NCBI RefSeq assembly: GCF_001953355.1
Contig: NZ_MPIY01000017.1
Span: 248,001-312,000 of the forward strand
From: Polynucleobacter sphagniphilus
GTDB taxonomy: Bacteria > Pseudomonadota > Gammaproteobacteria > Burkholderiales > Burkholderiaceae
DNA length: 64,000 nt
Direction: 5' to 3'
Shown: positions 11,430 through 21,502 of the stretch, in pieces
Position numbering within the stretch: the first letter of the stretch is position 1
Layout: every line of letters starts with the position of its first letter
Translations under genes and position numbers: made by a program
Notes under the pieces: generated by a model
Database searches by the model: none
The model's input: the letters and a program-made list of their open reading frames with translations, nothing else
Told to the model about the DNA's origin: nothing

Positions 11430-12074
11430 ATGAAAACGAGAATACTCAAAGCGTGGTTTTCCGTATTTGCTGCCGGCTTATTCTTGGTGGGCACCAGCTT
11501 ATTTGCCCAGACGCCGGATCAATCTACTCCAGATGGTCTGATTAAATCGGTGGTCTCGGATGTCATGACTTCTGTGAAGTCTGATCCTGAGATACAAAAA
11601 GGAAATATTCCCCGTGTGGTTGATTTGGTGGACAAGAAAATTGTTCCGTACACCGACATGCGCCGCACTACTGAGATGGCAATGGGCCCAAACTGGAAAA
11701 AAGCAACCCCTGAACAGCAGACCCAATTGGTATCCGAATTCCGAACATTGCTGATTCGCACATACTCGGGTGCATTAAGCCAATTACGTGATCAGACAGT
11801 TCAATATAAGGCATTGCGCGCCAGCCCCGATGATCAAGAGGTGGTTGTAAAGACGGTAGTGCTGGGGCGTGGCGATCCAGTACCTTTGGACTATCGCATG
11901 GAAAAAACACCTACTGGGTGGAAAGTCTATGATATGAACATTATGGGCGTCTGGTTGGTTGAGGCATATCGCAATCAGTTTGCAAATCAAATTAGCCAGA
12001 ATGGTATTGAAGGGCTCATCAAATTTTTGCAAGAGCGCAATAAGCAATTGGCAACAGCTAAGCCAAGCAATTAA
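11430..12074 (+). CDS. mlaC: Periplasmic phospholipid-binding protein MlaC
   Basis: 214 residues with a cleavable signal peptide (hydrophobic segment ending in LFAQ near residue 27) and the Tol_Tol_Ttg2-type fold of MlaC. It shuttles phospholipid between MlaA and MlaD. A 58-base gap from mlaA contains no obvious terminator, so it is probably in the same operon. mlaB follows after 16 bases. Confidence 0.94.
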   Translation: MKTRILKAWFSVFAAGLFLVGTSLFAQTPDQSTPDGLIKSVVSDVMTSVKSDPEIQKGNIPRVVDLVDKKIVPYTDMRRTTEMAMGPNWKKATPEQQTQLVSEFRTLLIRTYSGALSQLRDQTVQYKALRASPDDQEVVVKTVVLGRGDPVPLDYRMEKTPTGWKVYDMNIMGVWLVEAYRNQFANQISQNGIEGLIKFLQERNKQLATAKPSN

Positions 12075-12090
12075 TCCGAAATCTTCAATC

Positions 12091-12348
12091 ATGCCTTTTC
12101 TTTTGCCTTCTACGGTTACTCATGAAACTGCTCTTCATTTAGAGAAAGAGGGCTTATTGAATTTGCCGGCACTGGCAACGGTGGATTGTTCTCATTTGAA
12201 TAATTTTGATTCTTCAGTTTTAACCGTCTTAATCTCTTGGCAAACGAGATTGAGAGCCAAACATCAGCAGCTTCTTATTACTAATGTCCCGGAAAAATTG
12301 AGAGTGTTGGCTGGTGTATACGGCATTTCGACTTTGTTGGGTTTGTGA
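12091..12348 (+). CDS. mlaB: STAS-domain protein MlaB
   Basis: 85-residue cytoplasmic STAS-domain protein that stabilises MlaF. The core contains VDCSHLNNFDSSVLTVLISW, matching the STAS pattern around the conserved Asp-Ser. I chose ATG 12091, because the frame is open further upstream only by overlapping mlaC. Its TGA stop directly abuts the next gene's GTG/ATG. Confidence 0.85.
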   Translation: MPFLLPSTVTHETALHLEKEGLLNLPALATVDCSHLNNFDSSVLTVLISWQTRLRAKHQQLLITNVPEKLRVLAGVYGISTLLGL

Positions 12349-12351
12349 GTG

Positions 12352-13104
12352 ATGCACGCTGCTATATCGGTTAAAAATATATCGAAGTGCTATGGTGCTC
12401 TGCAGGCCCTTGATAACGTATCGCTCACGATTGGACCAGGAGAATTTTTTGGTTTGCTTGGACCCAATGGTGCCGGCAAGACTACCCTGATTTCTATATT
12501 GGCCGGTTTGGTTAGTGCCGATTCGGGCAGTGCCGCAATCATGGGGGCGAACGTACAGGCTGACTTTCGTCAGGCACGTCGCATGCTGGGTGTTGTTCCC
12601 CAAGAGTTGGTGTTTGATCCTTTTTTCACGGTTCGTGAAACCTTGCAATTTCAATCGGGTTATTTTGGGATTAAAAATAACGAGGCTTGGATCGACGAAA
12701 TTATTGCCAACTTAGGACTCACCAATAAGGCTGACAGTAATATGCGCTCCTTATCAGGTGGTATGAAACGTCGAGTGTTAGTTGCTCAGGCTTTAGTGCA
12801 TCGCCCGCCAGTGATCATTCTTGATGAGCCAACCGCAGGAGTAGATGTGGAATTGCGCCAATCTTTATGGCAATTTATTAGCAGGCTTAATCAAGATGGC
12901 CATACGATTGTGTTGACAACGCATTACCTTGAGGAAGCCGAGGCTTTGTGTCAGCGTATTGCCATGCTCAAGCAAGGAAAGATTGTGGCTTTAGATACCA
13001 CTGCTAATCTATTAAGTCGCTATGGTTCGGTGAAAAAAGATGGCGAAGGAAAAACAGATCTTGAAGATGTGTTTCTCAACATCATGGCTGGGAATGCACT
13101 GTGA
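12352..13104 (+). CDS. yadG: ABC-2 type exporter ATPase (YadG-like)
   Basis: ABC ATPase of about 250 residues: Walker A GPNGAGKTT near residue 41, signature SGGMKRR near 137, Walker B VIILDEPTAGVD near 156, and H-loop TTHYLEEAE. It pairs with the permease gene that overlaps its stop codon. The substrate is unknown; the family includes exporters of drugs, polysaccharides and lipids. The position between mlaB and ibaG/murA suggests an envelope role, which is inference. A GTG at 12349 is an alternative start. Confidence 0.88.
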   Translation: MHAAISVKNISKCYGALQALDNVSLTIGPGEFFGLLGPNGAGKTTLISILAGLVSADSGSAAIMGANVQADFRQARRMLGVVPQELVFDPFFTVRETLQFQSGYFGIKNNEAWIDEIIANLGLTNKADSNMRSLSGGMKRRVLVAQALVHRPPVIILDEPTAGVDVELRQSLWQFISRLNQDGHTIVLTTHYLEEAEALCQRIAMLKQGKIVALDTTANLLSRYGSVKKDGEGKTDLEDVFLNIMAGNAL

Positions 13105-13886
13105 AGAATGTAAAAAATCCTCCACTGAAGTATGGCAGCGGCTTCCCCACTTTATTGCGCAAGGAAGTAAAGCGTTTTTATAAGGTAGCCTTTCAGACCG
13201 TAGCAGCACCTGTCCTAACGGCAATTCTTTATCTGATGATTTTCGGTCATGTACTAGAGGGTAAGGAAGTCTATGGCCGCATAAGTTATGCCGCTTTTCT
13301 GATACCTGGTTTGGTCATGATGAGTGTTTTGCAAAATGCTTTTGCTAATACCTCCTCTTCCTTGATTCAATCTAAGGTGACAGGTAATCTCGTGTTTGTT
13401 TTGCTCTCGCCCCTGAGTCATTTTGAATTCTATGGAGCTTATGTCTTAGCTGCTGTTTGTCGTGGTGTAGTCGTAGGCACTGGTGTTTTTCTGGCAACCG
13501 CATGGTATTTTTCCCCTGCGCTTGAGTATCCTTTATGGATTATGGTTTTTGCTTTTTTAGGGGCGGCCATTTTGGGTAGCATGGGTTTAATTGCCGGGAT
13601 TTGGGCGGATAAGTATGACCAGCTGGCAGCATTCCAGAATTTCATCATCATGCCCGCCACAATGTTATCGGGTGTGTTTTATTCGATTCATTCCTTGCCA
13701 CCAACATGGCAGGCCGTCTCCCATTTCAACCCATTCTTTTATATGATCGATGGATTCCGTTTTGGTTTCTTTGGGGTATCTGATATTTCCCCATGGAAGA
13801 GTCTGGCAATCGTGTTGTGCTTCTTTATTGTAGTTTCTACTATTGCATTGCGCTTACTACAAAAAGGCTATAAGTTACGGCATTAA
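13101..13886 (+). CDS. yadH: ABC-2 type exporter permease (YadH-like)
   Basis: 261-residue membrane protein with an ABC-2 type fold: about six hydrophobic segments, and a conserved FNPFFYMIDGFRFG segment near the C-terminus. It starts inside the last codons of the ATPase gene (4-base overlap, GTGA), so the two are translationally coupled partners. The substrate is unknown. Confidence 0.88.
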   Translation: MKNVKNPPLKYGSGFPTLLRKEVKRFYKVAFQTVAAPVLTAILYLMIFGHVLEGKEVYGRISYAAFLIPGLVMMSVLQNAFANTSSSLIQSKVTGNLVFVLLSPLSHFEFYGAYVLAAVCRGVVVGTGVFLATAWYFSPALEYPLWIMVFAFLGAAILGSMGLIAGIWADKYDQLAAFQNFIIMPATMLSGVFYSIHSLPPTWQAVSHFNPFFYMIDGFRFGFFGVSDISPWKSLAIVLCFFIVVSTIALRLLQKGYKLRH

Positions 13887-13943
13887 AACTTGGTATGTAT
13901 TTTTTTTACCTTTTTGTTACCCACTTCCCATTAGGAGATTGAG

Positions 13944-14192
13944 ATGTTGCCAACCCCCGAGCAAATTGAGGGCTATATCAAGCAGGGTTTGCCTTGCACT
14001 CATATTCAGGTTGAGGGTGATGGACAGCATTTTTTTGCAACCATTGTGAGCCCAGATTTTGAGGGTAAACGTTTGGTTCAGCGTCACCAATTGGTTTATG
14101 GCGCCATGGGTGATCGCATGAAAGCAGAAGTGCATGCACTCTCTATCAAAGCTTTTACTCCCGATGAATTTGCTGCGCAGTCAGCTTCATAA
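13944..14192 (+). CDS. ibaG: BolA family protein (IbaG-like)
   Basis: 82-residue BolA-fold protein, with the conserved GDGQHFFATIVSPDFEGK and RHQLVYGAMGDRM segments. IbaG/BolA proteins pair with monothiol glutaredoxins in iron-sulfur and redox handling; a CGFS-type glutaredoxin gene lies elsewhere in the window (52418). A strong AGGAGA ribosome site precedes ATG 13944. The gene order mla-ibaG-murA is conserved in many proteobacteria and supports the call. Confidence 0.9.
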   Translation: MLPTPEQIEGYIKQGLPCTHIQVEGDGQHFFATIVSPDFEGKRLVQRHQLVYGAMGDRMKAEVHALSIKAFTPDEFAAQSAS

Positions 14193-14222
14193 AAAATTAA
14201 TTCGCTATTACGAGATTGCTTG

Positions 14223-15497
14223 ATGGATAAATTACGAATGGTCGGTGGCAGCCCTCTGCAGGGAGAGGTGATTATTGCCGGAGCTAAAAATGCGGCATTA
14301 CCGATTTTGTGCGCATGCCTATTGACCGATCAAACGATTACCTTGCGTAACGTGCCTGATTTGCAGGATGTGCGCACTATGCTCAAGCTTTTGCAGGAGA
14401 TTGGTGTTGAAGTGCGTTTTCCAGATGCAGCTGACCGAAGTTATGTGGCGCTAAATGCAGGAAATATAAAAAGCTCTGAAGCAACGTATGAGATGGTTAA
14501 AACCATGCGTGCTTCCATCTTGGTATTAGGCCCTTTGCTTGCCAGAATGCACAGTGCAAAAGTCTCTCTGCCTGGAGGTTGCGCAATTGGGGCCCGTCCT
14601 GTCGATCAACATATCAAAGGCCTCAAAGCGATGGGCGCCACCATCAAAATTGAGGGCGGCTATATTCAGGCAGAAACGCCATCTCCGCAGAATCGCTTAA
14701 AAGGCGCTTCGATTTTGACCGACATGATCACTGTGACTGGTACGGAAAATTTGCTGATGGCTGCAAGCTTGGCTAACGGTACGACCATTCTAGAAAATGC
14801 AGCACGCGAACCCGAGGTTGGTGACTTAGCAGAGCTGTTGGTCAAAATGGGTGCCAAAATCACAGGCATTGGTACTGATCGCTTGGTCATTGAGGGTGTA
14901 GACAAGTTGCACGGCGCAGAGCATTCGGTGATTCCGGATCGCATTGAAGCGGGAACCTTCTTATGTGCTGTTGCCGCTGCTGGAGGTGAGATCTTAGTAA
15001 AGCACTGTCGTCCGGGCACCTTAGATGCGGTGATTGTGAAATTACAGGAAGCAGGCTTGAAGATGGAGGTGGGCTCTGACTGGATTAAGGCATCGATGAG
15101 TGGGCGTCCAAAGGCAGTGAGCTTCCGTACCTCTGAGTATCCAGCCTTCCCAACAGATATGCAGGCGCAGTTAATGGCAGTCAATGCAATAGCCTCGGGT
15201 AATGCAACGATTACTGAAACTATCTTTGAAAACCGTTTCATGCACGTTCAAGAATTAAATCGCCTCGGTGCCGATATTGCTATTGAGGGCAATACCGCAA
15301 TTGCCCAAGGGGTAGAAGCGCTTTCAGGGGCCATTGTGATGGCCACCGATTTAAGGGCATCAGCAAGCTTGGTGATTGCTGGTTTAGCAGCTCAAGGTGA
15401 GACACAGGTTGATCGGATTTATCACCTCGACCGCGGTTATGACCGTATGGAGCAGAAGTTGACCCTCTTGGGGGCCAACATTGTGCGCGTCAAGTAA
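14223..15497 (+). CDS. murA: UDP-N-acetylglucosamine 1-carboxyvinyltransferase
   Basis: First committed enzyme of peptidoglycan synthesis: it transfers enolpyruvate from PEP to UDP-GlcNAc in the cytoplasm. 424 residues, the usual length. The catalytic cysteine that fosfomycin alkylates is present in [14 protein letters not shown] near residue 121. ATG 14223 directly follows a TTG in frame. hisG starts 20 bases after the stop, so murA and the his genes may share transcripts. Confidence 0.96.
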   Translation: MDKLRMVGGSPLQGEVIIAGAKNAALPILCACLLTDQTITLRNVPDLQDVRTMLKLLQEIGVEVRFPDAADRSYVALNAGNIKSSEATYEMVKTMRASILVLGPLLARMHSAKVSLPGGCAIGARPVDQHIKGLKAMGATIKIEGGYIQAETPSPQNRLKGASILTDMITVTGTENLLMAASLANGTTILENAAREPEVGDLAELLVKMGAKITGIGTDRLVIEGVDKLHGAEHSVIPDRIEAGTFLCAVAAAGGEILVKHCRPGTLDAVIVKLQEAGLKMEVGSDWIKASMSGRPKAVSFRTSEYPAFPTDMQAQLMAVNAIASGNATITETIFENRFMHVQELNRLGADIAIEGNTAIAQGVEALSGAIVMATDLRASASLVIAGLAAQGETQVDRIYHLDRGYDRMEQKLTLLGANIVRVK

Positions 15498-15517
15498 GCC
15501 TGGTGGATAATTAGTCC

Positions 15518-16144
15518 ATGAAGTTAACACTAGCCCTCTCGAAGGGGCGCATCTTCGAAGAAACTGCTGACATTCTGGCTAAGGTCGGAATTCGTCCCTT
15601 AGAGGATCCAGAGAAGTCACGCAAACTGATTATTGAGACCTCCAATCCAGAGGTGCGTCTCATTATTGTGCGTGCTTCGGATGTACCTAGCTATGTGCAA
15701 TTCGGTGGCGCAGATTTTGGTGTGGCTGGACTAGATGTACTGATGGAAAAAGGAACTGACGGACTCTATGTTCCTTATGATTTAGGTATCGCCAAGTGCC
15801 GTATGTCTGTAGCGGTTCGCGAAGGTTTTGATTACGCAGCTGCAGTCAAGCAAGGCTCCCGTTTGAAGGTGGCCACCAAATATGTCAATTGTGCCCGTGA
15901 ACATTTTGCAAACAAGGGCGTGCATGTCGATACCATCCAGCTCTATGGTTCGATGGAGCTTGCGCCTCTGGTTGGTATGGCCGATGCGATCGTAGACTTG
16001 GTTTCCACAGGCAACACTTTGCGCGCAAACGGTCTGGTTGAGGTCGAGCCGATGGCCGACATCAGCGCTCGTTTAGTGGTGAATCAAGCATCTTACAAAC
16101 GCAAGCGTGCTCAACTCCAGCCCATTTTTGAACTACTCAAGTAA
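15518..16144 (+). CDS. hisG: ATP phosphoribosyltransferase, short form
   Basis: First step of histidine synthesis (ATP + PRPP). At 208 residues it is the short HisG form, which lacks the C-terminal regulatory domain and needs the HisZ subunit for activity and feedback control; hisZ is not in this window. The PRPP-binding segment [14 protein letters not shown] is present near residue 154. hisD follows after 16 bases. Confidence 0.95.
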   Translation: MKLTLALSKGRIFEETADILAKVGIRPLEDPEKSRKLIIETSNPEVRLIIVRASDVPSYVQFGGADFGVAGLDVLMEKGTDGLYVPYDLGIAKCRMSVAVREGFDYAAAVKQGSRLKVATKYVNCAREHFANKGVHVDTIQLYGSMELAPLVGMADAIVDLVSTGNTLRANGLVEVEPMADISARLVVNQASYKRKRAQLQPIFELLK

Positions 16145-16160
16145 GACAAGCTAATTATTC

Positions 16161-17492
16161 ATGTCCTCAGTACGCATTCCGATTAAATGCTTAACAAGCC
16201 AAGACCCCGGCTTTAGAGAAACCCTCTTATCAAGCCTCTCTTTGCCGATGGCAGATGATGAGGCAATTGATGCTGCGGTTGTGCGCATTTTGGCTGACGT
16301 GAAGTCGCGAGGCGATGAAGCGGTGATTGCACTGACACATCAATTTGATCGTTTAAATGTTACCAGTGTTGCGCAGTTAGAAATTTCTCGGCAAGAGCTT
16401 AAGCTTGCTTACGATACTTTATCTGCCGAGCAAAAGAGTGCATTAGATGTTGCGGCACAGCGCGTACGCGCTTATCACGAGCGGCAAAAAATAGAGGCAG
16501 GTTGCCACTCTTGGGAGTACGAGGAAGCCGATGGCACACGTCTAGGTCAAAAAGTAACACCACTTGATCGCGTTGGAATTTATGTCCCGGGCGGTAAAGC
16601 TGCTTACCCATCTTCTGTTTTGATGAATGCCATTCCTGCAAAAGTTGCTGGTGTTAAAGAAGTCATCATGGTTGTACCCACACCCGATGGTGCGCGCAAT
16701 CCTCTAGTCCTGGCAGCGGCCCATTTATCAGGAGTGGATCGCGTATTTACTATCGGTGGTGCTCAGGCCGTAGGTGCTTTGGCATATGGCACGCAAACCA
16801 TACCATCTGTAGACAAAATTGTAGGCCCAGGAAACGCCTTTGTAGCCGCAGCTAAAAGACGTGTATTTGGGCTTGTGGGGATCGATATGATTGCCGGCCC
16901 CTCAGAAATCTTGGTGATTGCTGATGGCACAAGCAATCCCGATTGGGTTGCGATGGATCTGTTCTCTCAAGCAGAGCATGATGAATTAGCGCAATCCATT
17001 TTGCTCTGTCCTGATGCTCAATTTATTGAGCAAGTTCAGGTCAGTATTAGTAAATTACTTCCTGAGATGCCGAGAAGAAAAGTCATCGAAACTTCTTTGA
17101 CTAACCGTGCTTTATTGATTCAGGTTGAGGATATGTCCCAGGCCTGTGAGATAGCCAATGCCATTGCTGCAGAGCATTTGGAGATCTGCGCAGCAGAGCC
17201 ACGTAAGTGGGCTGACATGATTCGCCATGCGGGTGCGATCTTTATGGGTCACTACACCAGTGAGTCACTAGGTGACTACTGCGCTGGCCCTAATCACGTT
17301 TTACCAACCGCCCGAACTGCCCGCTTCTCATCACCCTTGGGTGTGTATGACTTTATCAAGCGCTCAAGCATGATTGAAGTAAGTGAGGCTGGTGCTCAAA
17401 CTTTAGGCGCTGTTGCTAGCACCTTGGCTCATGGTGAGGGTTTACAAGCCCATGCTCGTGCAGCGGAGATGAGGCTCAAGACAGTACTTTAG
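16161..17492 (+). CDS. hisD: Histidinol dehydrogenase
   Basis: 443-residue NAD-dependent enzyme that catalyses the last two oxidations from histidinol to histidine. Characteristic segments include [23 protein letters not shown] and the zinc/catalytic region QAEHDE. The following gene pair is on the opposite strand and converges with it, with only 6 bases between the hisD stop and the higA stop. Confidence 0.96.
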   Translation: MSSVRIPIKCLTSQDPGFRETLLSSLSLPMADDEAIDAAVVRILADVKSRGDEAVIALTHQFDRLNVTSVAQLEISRQELKLAYDTLSAEQKSALDVAAQRVRAYHERQKIEAGCHSWEYEEADGTRLGQKVTPLDRVGIYVPGGKAAYPSSVLMNAIPAKVAGVKEVIMVVPTPDGARNPLVLAAAHLSGVDRVFTIGGAQAVGALAYGTQTIPSVDKIVGPGNAFVAAAKRRVFGLVGIDMIAGPSEILVIADGTSNPDWVAMDLFSQAEHDELAQSILLCPDAQFIEQVQVSISKLLPEMPRRKVIETSLTNRALLIQVEDMSQACEIANAIAAEHLEICAAEPRKWADMIRHAGAIFMGHYTSESLGDYCAGPNHVLPTARTARFSSPLGVYDFIKRSSMIEVSEAGAQTLGAVASTLAHGEGLQAHARAAEMRLKTVL

Positions 17493-17498
17493 AGGTTC

Positions 17499-17810
17499 TT
17501 AAGCAGCTAGCCGTTCTAAAGATAGAGGCTGAATCTCATTAGCAATTTTCTTGGCGACAGCCTTTTCAGCTTTCTTCAGGTCATAAGCTTGTTGGAGATT
17601 TAGCCAAGATTGTGCATCGCCTCCAAAATAACGCGCTAAACGTAATGCCGTATCAGGCGTAATTCCCCTTAGCTCTCTTACGACATCATTAATTCTTGCG
17701 GGAGTTACATGTAAGGCTTTTGCCAGCGCATTCGCACTCATGCCTAAGGGTAATAGATAGTCTTCCCTTAATATTTCACCAGGGTGAATCGCTCTCATTC
17801 CATTCTTCAT
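17499..17810 (-). CDS. higA: HigA-type antitoxin (XRE family)
   Basis: 103-residue HTH protein of the VapI/HigA addiction-module family. It starts with the typical IHPGEIL segment, followed by the helix-turn-helix ANALAKALHVTPARINDVV and the ITPDTALRLARYFG segment. The frame is open to a TTG at 17834, but ATG 17810 has a GGAGAAG ribosome site at ideal spacing and begins just after the toxin stop. It would neutralise HigB and repress the pair's promoter. Confidence 0.9.
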   Translation of the reverse strand: MKNGMRAIHPGEILREDYLLPLGMSANALAKALHVTPARINDVVRELRGITPDTALRLARYFGGDAQSWLNLQQAYDLKKAEKAVAKKIANEIQPLSLERLAA

Positions 17811-17820
17811 AACTTCTCCA

Positions 17821-18099
17821 TTAGTGGTAGTCAACTATTTCCACATTTGCGGGCCCTAATTCAGTCCAAATAAAACAGATCCACCACTGCACATTAACGC
17901 GAATGCTATATTGATTAGAGTGCTTTCCACTCAAGCTCACAAGATGATTGCCCGGTGGCGATCTTAGGAAGCATAAAGTGACCGCGCTATCTAACTGCTG
18001 CAGCTTTCGCTCTGCAACTGACTTAATCGAAGAAAAATGCCTTGTTTTGCCAGTAATGAAAAGATTTTCCGTATCAGCACATTTGAACGATTGAATCAT
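17821..18099 (-). CDS. higB: HigB-type toxin (RelE superfamily)
   Basis: 92-residue RelE/HigB-family mRNA interferase, which acts on ribosome-bound mRNA. Family segments include KTRHFSSI, AERKLQQLDSA, LRSPPGNHL, and the C-terminal QYSIRVNVQWWICF and VEIVDYH. Toxin-first order is the hallmark of higBA. The 10-base gap to higA holds the antitoxin's ribosome site. The pair sits inside the his cluster on the opposite strand, next to hisC. Confidence 0.9.
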   Translation of the reverse strand: MIQSFKCADTENLFITGKTRHFSSIKSVAERKLQQLDSAVTLCFLRSPPGNHLVSLSGKHSNQYSIRVNVQWWICFIWTELGPANVEIVDYH

Positions 18100-18107
18100 A
18101 TGTGTAT

Positions 18108-18136
18108 TTTATATCACTTATCGGTAAACAGTAAAC
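18108..18136 (-). promoter_or_regulatory. Candidate higBA promoter with repeated operator-like motif
   Basis: On the - strand, TTTACT and TATAAA lie 16 bases apart, a few bases upstream of the higB ATG. The -35 side overlaps a direct repeat seen on the + strand as GTAAACAGTAAAC (18124-18136). A repeat over the -35 box fits autorepression by HigA, but this is inference. Confidence 0.35.
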
Positions 18137-18205
18137 TTTTGTACGAGACCAACCTTTTTACTTGGTAGGCCAATCAATATGGTGTGTTTGAGGTAAATCG
18201 AAGGT

Positions 18206-19279
18206 TTAAAGGTTATTGGTGATATCTTTTAGTGCCATTACCAATTCATTGCTTTGTTCGTCTGTCCCAATGGTGATGCGTAAGTAATCTGCGATCCGTG
18301 GTGATTTGAAGTGGCGGACGATGATGCCACGCTCGCGTAATGCTTGATAGAGATCTTCACCTGCCCGTTGTGGGTGGCGAGTCAAAATAAAGTTGGCACT
18401 TGAGGGGAGGGTTTCAAAGCCCAACGCTTTTAATTCTTCAACCAAGCGTTTACGCGTTTGCATGACCTTGTTGGTGGTTTCAAGTAAATGCGCTTGATCC
18501 TCAATTGCGGCAATTGCACCTGCTTGTGCTAGCCGACCGAGTGGGTAGGAGTTGAAGCTATTCTTAACACGCTCAAGACCAGCAATCAGATCTGGATGGC
18601 CCACTGCAAATCCAACACGCAGGCCAGCTAGAGCCCGTGACTTTGAGAGTGTATGTACGACCAATAAGTTTTCGGGGCAAGCAGCCCCGTGCAGCAGAGG
18701 AATGCAGGATGCTGTCCCGTAATCGACATATGCCTCATCGATTACTACAACAGAATTTTTATTTTCAGAGAGGAGTGCTTCGATTTCAGAGCGAGGCAAT
18801 GCTTTACCGGTTGGGGCATTCGGATTGGGGAAAATAATGCCCCCGTTGGGCTTTATGTAATCTGCTGTGCGGATTTCAAATTCTGGACCGAGCGGAATGG
18901 TTTGGTATTCGATACCAAAGAGTTTGCAGTACACGGGATAGAAACTGTAGGTGATGTCCGGAAAAAGAACGGCATCTTGGTGCTTTAGTAGGCCCAGGAA
19001 AACGTGGGCCAAGACTTCATCTGAGCCATTGCCCAAGAAAACTTGGTTTGGCTCCAGACCATGTAAATGAGCAATGGCTTTTTTCAACGCCAATCCTTCT
19101 GGATCAGGATAAAGACGCAAATCGGCATTGTTTTGGCTGTTAATAGCCGTTAATGCCTTAGGGGATGGTCCATAAGGACTCTCATTTGTATTGAGCTTTA
19201 CCAAACGCTGCATCTGCGGTTGTTCCCCGGGCACGTATGGGGTTAAGTTTTGTACTGTAGGACTCCAAAAGCGGCTCAT
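18206..19279 (-). CDS. hisC: Histidinol-phosphate aminotransferase
   Basis: PLP-dependent class I/II aminotransferase of about 357 residues. The PLP lysine is in [15 protein letters not shown], and [11 protein letters not shown] and NPNAPTGK are classic family segments. ATG 19279 is preferred over an in-frame TTG at 19291. It is the only his gene here on the - strand, so it cannot be transcribed with hisG-hisD or hisB-hisE. It is divergent from hisB, with about 115 bases between them, and upstream of higBA on the same strand. Confidence 0.95.
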   Translation of the reverse strand: MSRFWSPTVQNLTPYVPGEQPQMQRLVKLNTNESPYGPSPKALTAINSQNNADLRLYPDPEGLALKKAIAHLHGLEPNQVFLGNGSDEVLAHVFLGLLKHQDAVLFPDITYSFYPVYCKLFGIEYQTIPLGPEFEIRTADYIKPNGGIIFPNPNAPTGKALPRSEIEALLSENKNSVVVIDEAYVDYGTASCIPLLHGAACPENLLVVHTLSKSRALAGLRVGFAVGHPDLIAGLERVKNSFNSYPLGRLAQAGAIAAIEDQAHLLETTNKVMQTRKRLVEELKALGFETLPSSANFILTRHPQRAGEDLYQALRERGIIVRHFKSPRIADYLRITIGTDEQSNELVMALKDITNNL

Positions 19280-19328
19280 GAGGGTGCTCAAGTTAAAAAT
19301 TGGGTAGAAAGTTAGGCAATTTGGATAT

Positions 19329-19355
19329 TTGTACTGCCTTTAGGAATGATATTAT
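19329..19355 (+). promoter_or_regulatory. Possible promoter for hisB and the downstream his genes
   Basis: The hisC-hisB divergent gap contains TTGTAC and TATTAT 15 bases apart, about 40 bases upstream of the hisB ATG. A promoter is needed here because hisC and higBA break the operon from hisGD. The match is only moderate and the spacing is short. Confidence 0.3.
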
Positions 19356-19395
19356 GAGGCTTCAATCAACACTTCGCCTCGCGGCGCAATGAAGC

Positions 19396-19983
19396 ATGCG
19401 GCAAGCCGACGTTACCCGAAACACTTCGGAAACCAAAATTCAAATTGCTATCAATTTAGATGGCACTGGTAAGGCAGAGCTCGCCTCTGGCGTACCTTTC
19501 TTAGATCATATGCTCGATCAAATTGCCCGTCACGGCATGATTGATTTAAAAGTGATCGCAAAGGGTGATACCCACATTGATGATCATCACACGGTTGAGG
19601 ATGTGGGAATCACCTTGGGACAAGCTTTTGCAAAGGCGGTTGGTGATAAGGCGGGCATTACTCGCTATGGCCACTCCTACGTTCCTTTGGATGAAACGCT
19701 TTCCCGGGTTGTCATCGATTTTTCTGGCCGTCCAGGCTTAGAATTTAATGTGCCTTTTACCCGTGCGCGAGTAGGTGACTTCGATGTGGACTTGAGCATT
19801 GAATTTTTCCGCGGATTTGTGAACCATGCTGGAGTGACCCTTCACATTGACAATTTGCGCGGTATTAACGCGCATCATCAAATTGAAACGGTTTTCAAGG
19901 CCTTTGGCCGTGCTTTGCGCATGGCATTGGAGATTGATCCACGTGCATCCGGTGCTGTTCCATCCACCAAAGGCAGTCTGTAA
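19396..19983 (+). CDS. hisB: Imidazoleglycerol-phosphate dehydratase
   Basis: 195-residue monofunctional dehydratase without the phosphatase domain found in the enterobacterial fusion. The metal-binding histidine motifs [10 protein letters not shown] near residue 63 and NAHHQIE near residue 160 are intact. It begins the second + strand his block (B-H-A-F-I-E). Confidence 0.96.
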   Translation: MRQADVTRNTSETKIQIAINLDGTGKAELASGVPFLDHMLDQIARHGMIDLKVIAKGDTHIDDHHTVEDVGITLGQAFAKAVGDKAGITRYGHSYVPLDETLSRVVIDFSGRPGLEFNVPFTRARVGDFDVDLSIEFFRGFVNHAGVTLHIDNLRGINAHHQIETVFKAFGRALRMALEIDPRASGAVPSTKGSL

Positions 19984-20038
19984 TTGATATTGCCCTAATT
20001 GTTTGGTGAAAATACAGCAGAAAATAGGTTATTAGTTA

Positions 20039-20698
20039 GTGCAAACAATTGCGATCGTAGACTATGGAATGGGCAACCTTCGTTCGGTCTATCAAGCCTT
20101 TCATCATGTAGCGCCAGATGCTAATGTACTCATTGCGCGCACTCCTGAGGAGATCATGACTGCCCAGCGCGTGGTACTGCCTGGTCAGGGAGCAATGCCT
20201 GATTGTATGAGGCATCTCAAAGAATCAGGCCTGCTTCATGCCCTTTTAGAGGCTGCCAAAAATAAACCCCTGTTAGGCGTTTGTGTTGGTGAACAAATGC
20301 TTTTTGATCAAAGTGCTGAGATTCGTTCTGGTGCGCATTCAGCATGGACAAAATGCCTGGGCTTAATACCGGGTGATGTACGGCGTTTTGAATTGGCTGG
20401 AAAGCTGCAGCCCGATGGTTCTGCCTATAAAGTTCCCCATATGGGCTGGAATCAAGTTCGGCAAGATAAAAAACACCCCCTCTGGGAAGGTATTCCAGAT
20501 TTAAGCAGCTTTTACTTTGTGCATAGCTACTATGTGACACCACAGAATCAGGATGATATCGCTGGCTCAACTAAGTATGGCGATTGGTTTACCTCTGCAG
20601 TGGCACGGGATAATATTTTCGCGACACAATTTCATCCAGAAAAAAGTGCAGAATACGGATTAAAGCTGTATAAAAATTTTGTTTCTTGGCAACCTTAA
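20039..20698 (+). CDS. hisH: Imidazole glycerol phosphate synthase, glutaminase subunit
   Basis: Class I glutamine amidotransferase of 219 residues that supplies ammonia to HisF. The nucleophile cysteine is in GVCVGEQ near residue 82 and the catalytic His-Glu in FHPEKS near residue 200. The start is GTG at 20039. hisA follows after 20 bases. Confidence 0.95.
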   Translation: MQTIAIVDYGMGNLRSVYQAFHHVAPDANVLIARTPEEIMTAQRVVLPGQGAMPDCMRHLKESGLLHALLEAAKNKPLLGVCVGEQMLFDQSAEIRSGAHSAWTKCLGLIPGDVRRFELAGKLQPDGSAYKVPHMGWNQVRQDKKHPLWEGIPDLSSFYFVHSYYVTPQNQDDIAGSTKYGDWFTSAVARDNIFATQFHPEKSAEYGLKLYKNFVSWQP

Positions 20699-20718
20699 TA
20701 ACTCTCTAACGCACTACT

Positions 20719-21480
20719 ATGCTGCTGATTCCTGCAATTGATTTAAAAGACGGTCACTGTGTTCGACTCGAACAAGGTGATATGGATAGGGCTACTGTTT
20801 TCTCAGAAGACCCAGGGGCAATGGCCGCGCATTGGATTAGCAAAGGTGCCCGCCGTTTGCATTTGGTTGACTTGAACGGTGCTTTTGCGGGGAAGTTAAA
20901 GAATGAGTCAGCCATTAAATCGATCTTAAAAGCAGTGGGCGATGAGATTCCGGTTCAATTGGGTGGTGGTATTCGTGATTTAGATACGATCGAGCGTTTA
21001 CTAGATGATGGAATTAGCACGGTCATCATTGGTACTGCAGCAGTCAAAAGCCCAGGGTTTGTACAAGATGCCTGTACTGCATTTCCGGGGCACATCATGG
21101 TTGGCTTGGATGCACGTGATGGCAAAGTGGCTACCGATGGTTGGAGCAAGATCACAGGTCATGAAGTGATTGATTTGGCTAAAAAATTTGAAGATTATGG
21201 GGTCGAAGCCATTATCTATACGGACATTGGTCGCGACGGTATGCTCAAGGGTGTCAACATGGATGCCACCATTAAATTGGCTCAGGCGATACGCATTCCA
21301 GTGATTGCTAGTGGCGGCCTATCAAACAATCAAGATATTGAAGCGCTGTGCAGAGCGGAAGAAGAGGGCATTATGGGTGTGATTGCTGGCCGCTCTATTT
21401 ATGCTGGCGATCTAGATTTAACTGCTGCGCAAAAGTATGCGGATGAACTGACCCTTCAGTTCACCAAGAAAATTATTTAA
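20719..21480 (+). CDS. hisA: ProFAR isomerase
   Basis: TIM-barrel isomerase (253 residues) that opens the ribose ring of ProFAR. The catalytic aspartates are in AIDLKDG near the N-terminus and in YTDIGRDGM near residue 175. hisF starts 22 bases downstream and is homologous, as expected for this ancient duplicate pair. Confidence 0.95.
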   Translation: MLLIPAIDLKDGHCVRLEQGDMDRATVFSEDPGAMAAHWISKGARRLHLVDLNGAFAGKLKNESAIKSILKAVGDEIPVQLGGGIRDLDTIERLLDDGISTVIIGTAAVKSPGFVQDACTAFPGHIMVGLDARDGKVATDGWSKITGHEVIDLAKKFEDYGVEAIIYTDIGRDGMLKGVNMDATIKLAQAIRIPVIASGGLSNNQDIEALCRAEEEGIMGVIAGRSIYAGDLDLTAAQKYADELTLQFTKKII

Positions 21481-21502
21481 TGCTAGTGCGAGCGAACCGC
21501 AA

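Noticed and set aside
14666..15241. 191-residue antisense ORF across murA
   Set aside because: A shadow of the murA codon pattern, with no independent signals.
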